From NCBI GenBank assembly GCA_015657395.1, contig JADLKI010000005.1:258368-265521 (forward strand): a DNA stretch of 7,154 nt. The letters run 5' to 3'. Source of the stretch: Spirochaetales bacterium. GTDB lineage: Bacteria > Spirochaetota > Spirochaetia > Treponematales > Rectinemataceae. Below are positions 1-5,920 of this stretch, piece by piece. A program made the translations under genes and the position numbers. Each line of letters opens with the position of its first letter. Position 1 is the first letter of the stretch. The notes beneath the pieces are model-generated. The model made no database searches and was not told where the DNA came from. It saw only the letters and a list, made by a program, of their open reading frames with translations.

Positions 1-261
1 TTTAAGGTAGTCGTTTTCAACCTGGAGTTGGCCTATCTGTTTGTACAGTTCATCCTTTTGGCGTTCGGCTTCTTCAGAAGCTTTCTCCTTCCCTTCTTTC
101 TCAAAGACCATCGACGCATGTTCCATAACCTGCTTTTTCCAGAGCGCAATCATGTTCGGATGGACCGCGTAGGTGGTTGCCAGTTCCTGTAAGGTCTTCT
201 CGCCCTTCAGGGCTTCCAGGGCTACTTTGGCCTTGAATGCTTTGTCGTACCGCTTTCTCAT
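1..261 (-). CDS. IS3-family transposase OrfA (helix-turn-helix subunit), partial
   Basis: The 87 visible codons start at the ATG at 261-259 and run off position 1 without a stop. OrfA is the DNA-binding part of IS3-family transposase. The full enzyme is normally an OrfAB fusion made by a -1 ribosomal frameshift near the orfA end, which lies outside the window. The sequence opens MRKRYDKAFKAKVALEAL, the classic start of the HTH_Tnp_1 (IS3/IS911) family. Residues of about 20-46, including ELATTYAVHPNMIALWKKQ, form the helix-turn-helix. Residues 72-87 carry leucines at 72, 79 and 86, the heptad leucine zipper used for OrfA multimerisation. Length and motifs fit an intact subunit, since family members are about 90-110 residues. 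A GGAGG lies about 13 nt upstream of the ATG, which is rather far for a ribosome site. Confidence 0.93.
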   Translation of the reverse strand, partial: MRKRYDKAFKAKVALEALKGEKTLQELATTYAVHPNMIALWKKQVMEHASMVFEKEGKEKASEEAERQKDELYKQIGQLQVENDYLK

Positions 262-330
262 ACCCAACTCTACGCCTCCCGCTTCGTGTCCCGCAAGGAG
301 GAGCGGTCTACCTTATTCCCTTGCTAATCC

Positions 331-350
331 TGTCCAGTTTTCACGGCTCA
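331..350 (-). repeat. Terminal inverted repeat of the IS3-family element (one copy)
   Basis: Read on the minus strand from 350 inwards it is TGAGCCGTGAAAACTGGACA. The TGA..C.GT...AA.TGGACA pattern matches the general layout of IS3-family ends and begins with the obligatory TG. The exact inner limit is uncertain because the partner repeat is outside the window. Any target duplication should start at 351 (TTA, TTAT or similar). Confidence 0.6.
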
Positions 351-351
351 T

Positions 352-423
352 TATACTGTTCCCCTCTTCCGTCGCACTATAGATCGACTCGAGGAGCTGC
401 AATTCCGGATTGTTGGGAGTCAT
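352..423 (-). pseudogene. 5' fragment of a small transcriptional regulator gene, disrupted by the IS (probable winged-HTH/MarR-like)
   Basis: On the minus strand the ATG at 423-421 opens a frame whose first 24 codons read MTPNNPELQLLESIYSATEE followed by GNSI. The frame then crosses into the IS end at 350 and stops within it near 313, giving a meaningless tail. The short acidic/hydrophobic helix, followed by what should be the recognition HTH, resembles the N-termini of small winged-helix (MarR-like, EPS-associated) regulators found next to polysaccharide operons. This is recognition from memory over only 24 residues. The rest of the gene would lie on the far side of the IS, beyond position 1. 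There is no clear Shine-Dalgarno before the ATG, so a leaderless or near-leaderless transcript is likely. The remnant cannot make a DNA-binding protein because the HTH would follow the break. Confidence 0.5.
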
Positions 424-440
424 CTGTAAGCAAGTATAAT
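413..440 (+). promoter_or_regulatory. Candidate sigma-70 promoter for the polysaccharide operon
   Basis: A perfect -10 box TATAAT lies at 435-440, with a partial -35 TTGGGA (4 of 6 matches) at 413-418 and a 16-nt spacer. It points rightwards towards the operon, and transcription would begin near 447, leaving a leader of about 210 nt before the first gene. No other comparably good -10 was noticed in 351-657. Confidence 0.42.
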
Positions 441-465
441 ATAGTGGACCACGGAGACGGAACAA
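436..465 (-). promoter_or_regulatory. Candidate promoter for the disrupted divergent regulator
   Basis: On the minus strand TTGTTC (465-460) is followed after 16-18 nt by TATATT or TATTAT within 436-443. The near-palindromic TATAATATA means this -10 overlaps the -10 of the rightward promoter, so the two divergent promoters would compete. Transcription would start only about 5-10 nt before the ATG at 423, consistent with the missing ribosome site. Confidence 0.25.
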
Positions 466-657
466 GACCTGAATATTGGGCACATACGATGGGGAATGCC
501 GGAGAAAGCGCTTGAAAACACGGCAAATTCTCTCCAAAACCTCAAGATAATTGCCAAATCTCCGGCAAAATGCAATAATAACAAGCCTGCATCGCGATAC
601 AATTATGCCAGGAGGACAGAAAAAATAAAAAATCAAAAGGAACAATGTGGAGCTGTC
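447..657 (+). other. Long 5' leader of the operon with inverted repeats; no gene seen
   Basis: I see no convincing coding region here. An in-frame upstream extension of the barrel gene back to an ATG at 496 is open, but its translation is a basic, low-complexity peptide that would bury the signal peptide. The leader contains a perfect 9-bp inverted repeat, TGCCGGAGA (497-505) with TCTCCGGCA (559-567). A smaller competing stem, TTGCC/GGCAA (551-555 with 564-568), shares bases with its right arm. A strong AGGAGGA at 610-616 has no start codon at a usable distance. No ops/JUMPstart-like GGCGGTAG element is present. Confidence 0.4.
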
Positions 658-2139
658 ATGCATACATCACGGCTCTTCCTTGGAATTCTGCTGATCATCT
701 GCGCACCATTCGCCGCATTCGGAGAAAACGCTGCGGTCTATACGATTCGCAGTGTATCCTTCAAAATAACAGGTTACACGATGGAGCGCGTCTTGCGCCA
801 AAAGGCCAATATCGCTCCCGGTACCGAATTTGCCTCTCTGGAAGAGTTCGAAAGCTATCTCGAACAGCGCAGACAGACCTTGCTGAACGAGCGCGTGCTC
901 GCAGAAGTCAAGGCCGAGTATACGCTCGAAAAGGGCGACAAGGGGCGCGTCTTCATCGATATCACTTTTATTACCAAAGATTCCTGGAATATCATCGCCC
1001 TGCCCTACTTCAAATACGATTCAAACGACGGTTTAGTGCTCAGCGCGAGGGGCAGGGACTATAATTTCCTTGGTTCGATGCAGGTGCTGGTCCTGAATAT
1101 CGATTACGCAATCGACCAAAACGAAAGACATTCGTACGGCGGGCTCGCCAGCATGAATCTGCCATTCCAGCTCGCAGGCCACGATGCGAGCGTCAGCATT
1201 TACGAGGACCTCGCCGTGCACGCCGACGGCAGACCCACCTCTTCGATTTCCAATCTCGGGTTTTCGGTCGTGTTGCCGACCCGCGCTTACCCGATCAACC
1301 TGAGCGCGAATCAGGGATTTCAGTCCAACCCCGACGAAGTGGATAACGATACAGATCCGTACTTTCTGGTATCGTCACTGACAGCCTCTCAGTGGATACC
1401 GGCCGGATTTTCGGCGGGCCAATACGGTCAAGTCTCATATGCGCCCGCCATCACCGCTTCCTTGAACTGGCGGCCCGGGGAAATAGTGAGGGACGACAGA
1501 AAGGGCTTCAAACTAACCTTTTCTCATGGGCTGCATTTCGGGCGCGTCGACTGGGTCAACAACATGCGCAGGGGGATGGCTGCCAGCCTGAGCAATACTG
1601 TTGCCTACAACCTGATGACGGGGGTTCCGACCTTGGATTTTGACGGCACCTATATGTATCATGCCACAAACGGCGGCAAAATCGGCTTTGAGGCGCGCTT
1701 TGTGGGCTTTTACAGCTTCACCGACACCACGCGGACCGATTTGGGGGTCTATATGCGGGGCATAATCGATGAACGCCTGTGGGGCGGCGCCGCGGCTTTC
1801 CTGAATCTGCAGATGCCGGTCAAACTCTTCGATTTCCCCACACACGTCATTATTGGTAAGAACTGGTTCGATTTCGAGCTTCAGGCGACGCCTTTTGTCG
1901 ATCTTGGATATTGTCGCAAGAACCTTGGCGACACATTTCTGGACAGCGCCTGGTACACTGCCGGGCTCGAATTCTCCGTCTACCCCTTGCGGATGAGGAC
2001 ATTCATTGTGAGGGCGAGCGCCGCCCTGGACCTGGATGCGGTAATAAAGAACAAATCTCTGACAGCGCCGAGCCCTCGCGACAACCCTCCGGGATACTCT
2101 CCGTATGAGATATTCTTTGGGCTGGGACTTTTTTTCTGA
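658..2139 (+). CDS. Outer-membrane beta-barrel protein with one POTRA-like domain (Omp85/BamA-TamA-like)
   Basis: The 493-residue protein is exported. Residues 1-22 form a signal peptide with a hydrophobic stretch (LFLGILLIICAPFAAF) and a likely cut after Gly22. Residues of about 27-106 have the beta-alpha-alpha-beta-beta order of a single POTRA domain: SVSFKITGY strand, two helices around MERVLRQ and EEFESYLEQRR, then LAEVKAEYTL and RVFIDITFIT strands. Residues of about 110-493 alternate hydrophobic and polar residues and aromatics. The early GRDYNFLGSM resembles Omp85 barrel strands, and the protein ends YEIFFGLGLFF, a terminal-Phe beta-signal for Bam insertion. The roughly 380-residue barrel fits the 16-strand Omp85 barrel. 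The start is set at 658 because it begins the signal peptide and follows GGAG with a 5-nt gap; the frame is open back to 496. As first gene of a glycan operon, a role in outer-membrane glycan export or assembly is inferred. It could instead be a general outer-membrane assembly factor. Confidence 0.85.
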   Translation: MHTSRLFLGILLIICAPFAAFGENAAVYTIRSVSFKITGYTMERVLRQKANIAPGTEFASLEEFESYLEQRRQTLLNERVLAEVKAEYTLEKGDKGRVFIDITFITKDSWNIIALPYFKYDSNDGLVLSARGRDYNFLGSMQVLVLNIDYAIDQNERHSYGGLASMNLPFQLAGHDASVSIYEDLAVHADGRPTSSISNLGFSVVLPTRAYPINLSANQGFQSNPDEVDNDTDPYFLVSSLTASQWIPAGFSAGQYGQVSYAPAITASLNWRPGEIVRDDRKGFKLTFSHGLHFGRVDWVNNMRRGMAASLSNTVAYNLMTGVPTLDFDGTYMYHATNGGKIGFEARFVGFYSFTDTTRTDLGVYMRGIIDERLWGGAAAFLNLQMPVKLFDFPTHVIIGKNWFDFELQATPFVDLGYCRKNLGDTFLDSAWYTAGLEFSVYPLRMRTFIVRASAALDLDAVIKNKSLTAPSPRDNPPGYSPYEIFFGLGLFF

Positions 2140-2148
2140 GGAGTAAAA

Positions 2149-2935
2149 GTGAAATCTGCCCGAAATATGCTGTTTTCCGTCTTGCTGCTGACGGCGATTT
2201 TTTCTGCCCGGCGGCAGATACGGGTTTCTCGCCTGCAGGAGTATTTCAGGGACTCTCAAACACCGAGACAGCCGCGCTCGCGCGCGGGAGCTGATCGTTC
2301 GTCCTCTTGGGGTTTCCGGCAGGCTCAGTCTGGCGCGCGACGACAGCGCGGCCAGGGAAATCCTGCGGCGAATCCAAGCCATTCGTCCCAACTATACGGC
2401 GGAATTCATGGCCTTTGTTCCTGTACAGGATACGGCGAAGACTGAAAGCATATTGAACCTGATCGCCGAGGCGCTCTCCGATGTCCAAGGCTATGTCAAC
2501 ATTCCCTACTGGTCCAAACAACAGAAGACGACCTATGCATTGTTCGACAGAATGGAAGTGTTGGACAGAAAAGCCCGTGAAGCCGGCAATGGAGAGTCGA
2601 TCGAAGTACGCCAGCACATGGAGCCGTTCGATGAATTCCGGACGCGATACAATTACAGTCTAGAGGCAGGGGCACTGCGGTTCTCCGCAGTCAATCTGGA
2701 TCACATCGTCTACACGTACCAGCATTTTCGGGCTGTGGCCCCCAACAACATGGTATGGGAGCTGTATATCTTCCGCCAGGACGATGGGCTTTATGTCTAT
2801 GGAATCGGGGCGGTCAAGGCTTTTGACCTATTTGGACTCTTCCGGGACCGGCTGGAACCTTCACTCATGGGCCGGGTCGAGGCTTTTTTTACCTACATTA
2901 CAAGGAAAATTTTACCAGCGGAGGGAAATAAATAA
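2149..2935 (+). pseudogene. Secreted protein of unknown family, disrupted by two single-base frameshifts
   Basis: Coding sense runs through three frames. It starts at GTG 2149, 5 nt after AGGAG, with a signal peptide (MKSARNMLFSVLLLTAIF). It then needs one extra T in the six-T run at 2198-2203 to continue as FCPAADTGFSPAGVFQGLSN in the next frame. Near 2285-2288 it needs one extra base (most simply a G in the GGG) to continue as ELIVRPLGVSGRLSLARDD and on to the TAA at 2933-2935. Restoring both bases gives 262 residues: a signal peptide with a likely cut near CPAA-D, then a soluble periplasmic-type domain. I do not recognise a named family. The stop overlaps the gmd start (TAATG). Both lesions are one-base losses in short repeats, so sequencing or assembly error is as likely as real decay. 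Programmed frameshifting is unlikely because neither site is a proper slippery heptamer. Confidence 0.7.
2408..2935 (+). CDS. Longest ATG-started intact piece of the frameshifted secreted protein (hypothetical)
   Basis: This is the 175-residue reading frame an automatic caller would report; it is the C-terminal two thirds of the broken gene at 2149-2935. Its frame is open back to 2192, and the protein-like sequence continues upstream of this ATG (LRRIQAIRPNYTAEF), with no ribosome site in front of it. It is therefore probably not a true start. The sequence is mixed alpha/beta with aromatic-rich strands ([20 protein letters not shown]) and no recognised catalytic motif. Confidence 0.45.
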   Translation: MAFVPVQDTAKTESILNLIAEALSDVQGYVNIPYWSKQQKTTYALFDRMEVLDRKAREAGNGESIEVRQHMEPFDEFRTRYNYSLEAGALRFSAVNLDHIVYTYQHFRAVAPNNMVWELYIFRQDDGLYVYGIGAVKAFDLFGLFRDRLEPSLMGRVEAFFTYITRKILPAEGNK

Positions 2936-4029
2936 TGGAAAGGACAAAGACAGCACTTATTACGGGCGTGACCGGTCAGGATGGTTCCTACCTTGTGCAG
3001 CTTTTGCTTGAAAAAGGATATGCAGTCCATGGAATAAAGCGCAGGAGTTCGAGTTTCAATACCCAGCGTATCGACCACCTCTACAAGGACCCCCACGATT
3101 CGGACAACCGCTTCAGGCTGCATTACGGAGACCTCACCGACAGCACGAACCTTATCCGGCTGGTCGAAGAGATCGAACCGGACGAGATATACAATCTGGC
3201 GGCGCAGAGCCATGTCAAGGTTTCCTTCGATACGCCCGAATATACGGCAAATACGGATGGCCTCGGAACGTTGCGGCTGCTGGAAGCCATCCGGGTGCTC
3301 GGCCTGGAAAAGAAGACGCGGTTCTACCAGGCGTCTACATCGGAGCTCTTCGGCATGGTCCGGGAGACTCCCCAGAGAGAGACGACACCATTCTATCCGC
3401 GCAGCCCCTATGCGGTGGCCAAACTATACGCCTACTGGATTACGGTCAATTACCGCGAGGCCTACGGCATGCACGCCAGCAATGGTATTCTTTTCAACCA
3501 CGAATCGCCGGTCCGCGGAGAAACTTTCGTGACGAGAAAGATCACCAGGGCGGCAGCGAGGCTCAAGTACGGACTCGAACAGAAGCTTTATCTTGGAAAC
3601 CTCGACGCAAAGCGCGACTGGGGCCACGCAAAGGATTATGTGGAAGGCATGTGGCGGATACTCCAGCAGCCTGAGCCGGACGACTATGTGCTTGCGACGG
3701 GGAAGACGACGTCGATACGCGATTTCGTGACCATGGCGTTCCGCTATGCGGGATTCGAGATAGCATGGCGCGGGGTTGGCGTGGGAGAAAAGGGCTTCGA
3801 TACGGTGACCGGCGCGACTCTCGTAGAAGTCGACCCGGCATATTTCCGCCCAACCGAAGTCAACCTTCTGCTCGGCGACGCGAGCAAGGCCAGAGAGAAG
3901 CTCGGCTGGACACCCCGTTACAGCCTGGAAGAACTTGTGCGCGAGATGATGGAACACGACTTGGCGGAAGCTAGGAAAGAACGATATTTGAGAGACGGCG
4001 GCTACAGAATATCTGAACCCAGGGAATAA
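2935..4029 (+). CDS. gmd: GDP-mannose 4,6-dehydratase
   Basis: This cytoplasmic short-chain dehydrogenase converts GDP-D-mannose to GDP-4-keto-6-deoxy-D-mannose, the first committed step to GDP-L-fucose and related deoxysugars. The 364 residues match the family (about 345-375). The NADP-binding Rossmann motif TGVTGQDG is at residues 10-17, followed by [18 protein letters not shown], the conserved cofactor and dimer-contact loop. [12 protein letters not shown] is at 88-99. The catalytic residues are in STSELFG (Thr135, Glu137) and YAVAK (Tyr159, Lys163). [16 protein letters not shown] at 188-203 is the GDP-sugar-binding segment. GGAGGG lies 9 nt before the ATG. The start overlaps the upstream stop by one base (TAATG), suggesting translational coupling. 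Its product feeds the fcl gene two genes downstream. Confidence 0.98.
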   Translation: MERTKTALITGVTGQDGSYLVQLLLEKGYAVHGIKRRSSSFNTQRIDHLYKDPHDSDNRFRLHYGDLTDSTNLIRLVEEIEPDEIYNLAAQSHVKVSFDTPEYTANTDGLGTLRLLEAIRVLGLEKKTRFYQASTSELFGMVRETPQRETTPFYPRSPYAVAKLYAYWITVNYREAYGMHASNGILFNHESPVRGETFVTRKITRAAARLKYGLEQKLYLGNLDAKRDWGHAKDYVEGMWRILQQPEPDDYVLATGKTTSIRDFVTMAFRYAGFEIAWRGVGVGEKGFDTVTGATLVEVDPAYFRPTEVNLLLGDASKAREKLGWTPRYSLEELVREMMEHDLAEARKERYLRDGGYRISEPRE

Positions 4030-4030
4030 T

Positions 4031-4843
4031 GTGATTAGCATCGTCATACCAGCCTGGAACGCCGCCGCGACGCTGGATAGGGCTGTCGAATCGGTACTGG
4101 CCCAGAAGGTCTGCGACGGGGCCGGAAACAAGTCAGAAAATGGCGCCGTCCGCTCGCTGGCGGGTGATCCCGACGCGTTCCCGCTGGAGATAATTATCGT
4201 GGACGACGGTTCCACTGATACTACCGGCGCCGTGGCAGATGAGCTGGCGCGCCGTAACCCAGGTCATATACATGTCATTCACCAGAAGAATTCAGGCCCG
4301 GCGGCTGCGCGCAATGCGGGGATGGCCGCAGCTAGAGGAGAGTATGTAGCCTTTCTTGACGCAGACGACCAGTGGCTTCCCGATAAACTTGAACGCCAGC
4401 TTGGAATTCTGAAAACAGACCTCGAACTCGATCTCGTCTGCACCACCATGAACGACAAAAAGTTCTTACTGAGGCCGGAGCAATTCACTCTCAGCTTCAG
4501 AGAATTACTGCCGAATAATATTGTATACACATCGAGTGTCGTTGCCAGGAAGAGCGCTCTGACGGCCGCAGGTGCTTTTAATGAAGCGCGGATGTGTTCC
4601 GAGGATTTTGAACTCTGGCTTCGAATAGCGCATCGCGGGAAGATCATGGTGCTGAACAAACCCTTGGTGCGTTACATGAAAGGTAGAGGAATCTCTGCCA
4701 AGTTCTGGCCCATGGAAAAGGGTGAACTGGAGACCTATGCTATAATGCGCAGAGAAGGCTGGATTTCTGCCCAACAGCGGACCACCCTCCGGTGGTGGTC
4801 GCTGCTTAAATACCTGATCAGGAGAATTCGATGGTCAATCTGA
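4031..4843 (+). CDS. Family 2 glycosyltransferase (GT-A fold)
   Basis: This 270-residue cytoplasmic or membrane-associated enzyme should transfer a sugar from a nucleotide donor to a growing glycan. It has the GT2 opening ISIVIPAWNAAATLDRAVES, the nucleotide-binding IIIVDDGSTD (residues 54-63), the NSGPAAARNAGM segment (87-98), the metal-binding DADD (110-113) and the acceptor-side SEDFELWLRIA (190-200) with the likely catalytic acidic pair at 191-192. The start is GTG, one base after the gmd stop and 5 nt after AGGGA inside gmd; the ATG overlapping that stop runs straight into TGA. Two oddities stand out: a hydrophilic insertion of about 24 residues at 27-50 where the family normally has a short turn, and a basic, tryptophan-rich C-terminus (residues 255-270) suited to peripheral membrane binding. 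The donor cannot be read from sequence; fucose or mannose is suggested by the neighbours. The end overlaps manC by 13 bases. Confidence 0.93.
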   Translation: MISIVIPAWNAAATLDRAVESVLAQKVCDGAGNKSENGAVRSLAGDPDAFPLEIIIVDDGSTDTTGAVADELARRNPGHIHVIHQKNSGPAAARNAGMAAARGEYVAFLDADDQWLPDKLERQLGILKTDLELDLVCTTMNDKKFLLRPEQFTLSFRELLPNNIVYTSSVVARKSALTAAGAFNEARMCSEDFELWLRIAHRGKIMVLNKPLVRYMKGRGISAKFWPMEKGELETYAIMRREGWISAQQRTTLRWWSLLKYLIRRIRWSI

Positions 4844-5856
4844 TCTTGTGCGGGGGGACAGGGACTCGTCTATGGCCCCTGAGCCGCAAAAAAACGCCCA
4901 AGCAGTTTGTACGTATTTTTAGGGACAAATCGCTCTTCGAGGAAGCACTGTCGCGGAATAGACCATTATGCGACAAATTTTTGGTGGCGACGAATATAGA
5001 ACACTTGCCTCTTGTAGAGAAACAGATGGCGCGGATGGGGATCGAGAAGGTCGAGGGACTCTTGGAACCCTCTGGCCGAAACACGGCCCCGGCGATAGCC
5101 CTCATACTGATGGGGCTCCCCCGGGATGAACTTGTACTTGTCTCCCCTTCTGATCACCGCATCACCAAACAGGATCAGTACGTTGGGGCTGTAAATCGGG
5201 CAGCCGAGCTGGCATCGCAGGGATTTCTTGTCACCTTTGGCATAAGGCCCCAGTACGCCGAAACCGGCTACGGTTATATCGAGGCGGATGGAGAAAATGC
5301 CATTTCATTCCGTGAAAAACCGGACCGGCAGACAGCCGAAGATTATCTGGCATCGGGCCATTATCTCTGGAACAGCGGCATGTTTGTGTTCAGCGCAGGT
5401 GGCTTTCTTGATGAGCTTTCGAACTATGCCCCGGAAGTTTTCGCCGCGGCTACACGCGCGTATGAACGGGCCGAAAAAGGATATCTGCTGCGTCCGCATC
5501 AAGAAGACATGATGGCTATTCCGAGCATATCGATCGACTATGCCGTAATGGAGAAAAGCAAGAGAGTCAAAGTAGTGGCCTGCGATCCAGGCTGGAGCGA
5601 CCTGGGCAGCTTTGACGCACTGTACGACCTCGTGCGGGGTGACGGAGACAACGCGGCGCTTGCGGACAATGCCACTTTCCTGAATTCCAGGCGTTGTCTG
5701 GTGATGGGAGGAGAAAAGCCTATTATCCTTGAAGGAGTGGAAGATATTATAGTTGTGCAGACCGATGACACCACTCTCATAATGCGTCGAGGCCAGAGTC
5801 AGAACGTGCGCGATGTGCTCAAAGTAGTCGCTGAGAGGAGACCGGACCTTTTATGA
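4831..5856 (+). CDS. manC: Mannose-1-phosphate guanylyltransferase (GDP-mannose pyrophosphorylase)
   Basis: The enzyme makes GDP-mannose from mannose-1-phosphate and GTP, supplying Gmd. The nucleotidyltransferase signature CGGTGTRLWPLSRKKTPKQF is at residues 7-26, EPSGRNTAPAI at 79-89, SPSDH at 105-109, the sugar-binding FREKPD at 160-165, WNSGMFVF at 180-187, SIDYAVMEKS, and DPGWSDLGSFDALY. The last 60 or so residues form the short beta-helix-like tail of single-domain enzymes. At 341 residues it lacks the phosphomannose isomerase domain of the roughly 480-residue two-domain ManC/AlgA/XanB type, so mannose-6-phosphate must be supplied by a gene elsewhere. AGGAG lies 6 nt before the ATG, inside the 3' end of the glycosyltransferase gene, and the 13-base overlap indicates co-translation. 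Confidence 0.97.
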   Translation: MVNLILCGGTGTRLWPLSRKKTPKQFVRIFRDKSLFEEALSRNRPLCDKFLVATNIEHLPLVEKQMARMGIEKVEGLLEPSGRNTAPAIALILMGLPRDELVLVSPSDHRITKQDQYVGAVNRAAELASQGFLVTFGIRPQYAETGYGYIEADGENAISFREKPDRQTAEDYLASGHYLWNSGMFVFSAGGFLDELSNYAPEVFAAATRAYERAEKGYLLRPHQEDMMAIPSISIDYAVMEKSKRVKVVACDPGWSDLGSFDALYDLVRGDGDNAALADNATFLNSRRCLVMGGEKPIILEGVEDIIVVQTDDTTLIMRRGQSQNVRDVLKVVAERRPDLL

Positions 5857-5918
5857 AATACATAAGAAGACGAGAAAATAATCGCTTGGCATTCAAATCA
5901 GCGGGAGAGGTGTTCTAA
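5853..5918 (+). CDS. Possible 21-codon leader ORF between manC and fcl
   Basis: An ATG overlaps the manC stop (ATGA) and opens 21 codons (MKYIRRRENNRLAFKSAGEV, then F, TAA) ending two bases before the fcl ATG. A GAGAGGAG lies about 12 nt upstream, longer than ideal. The peptide is very basic and unlike any family I know. It may simply carry ribosomes across the otherwise untranslated gap (translational coupling) or be chance. Confidence 0.2.
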   Translation: MKYIRRRENNRLAFKSAGEVF

Positions 5919-5920
5919 TC

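Larger units (their letters stand above)
1..350 (-). mobile_element. IS3-family insertion sequence, left (orfA-proximal) end; truncated by window edge
   Basis: The transposase OrfA gene reads leftwards off the window, and about 70 bases upstream of its start lies a sequence typical of an IS3-family terminus. On the minus strand this terminus begins TGAGCCGTGAAAACTGGACA, with the usual TG end and a GGACA-type inner part. The outer boundary is placed at 350 because codons of a different, interrupted minus-strand gene begin immediately beyond it. Only one end is visible, so the partner inverted repeat, OrfB (the DDE integrase) and the target duplication cannot be seen. The IS3 subgroup is not assigned. 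Confidence 0.82.

Noticed and set aside
321..357. Hybrid outward promoter at the IS junction (TATACT at 352-357)
   Set aside because: No acceptable -35 lies 16-18 bases upstream; the nearest TTG-type hexamer is about 25 bases away.
496..657. N-terminal extension of the barrel protein from an ATG at 496
   Set aside because: It would place 54 basic, low-complexity residues before an evident signal peptide; the ATG at 658 has its own GGAG and begins the signal sequence.
447..657. ops/JUMPstart antitermination element in the leader
   Set aside because: No GGCGGTAG-like sequence is present in the leader on the plus strand.
313..663. Minus-strand 116-codon frame spanning the leader, the regulator fragment and the IS end
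   Set aside because: Only the part at 352-423 looks protein-like. The upstream part overlaps the leader and has no family resemblance, and the end is read-through into the IS terminus.
2198..2203. Programmed -1 frameshift at the T run in the secreted protein gene
   Set aside because: The zero-frame codons (ATT TTT TCT) do not allow re-pairing of both tRNAs after a slip, the run is only six Ts, and a second, unrelated frameshift is needed downstream.
1513..2391. Long minus-strand open frame of 292 codons opposite the barrel gene
   Set aside because: It is arginine-rich with no family resemblance and lies opposite a clear gene with signal peptide and beta-signal; it is a GC-driven shadow. The same holds for the 263-codon minus frame opposite gmd (3424-4215).
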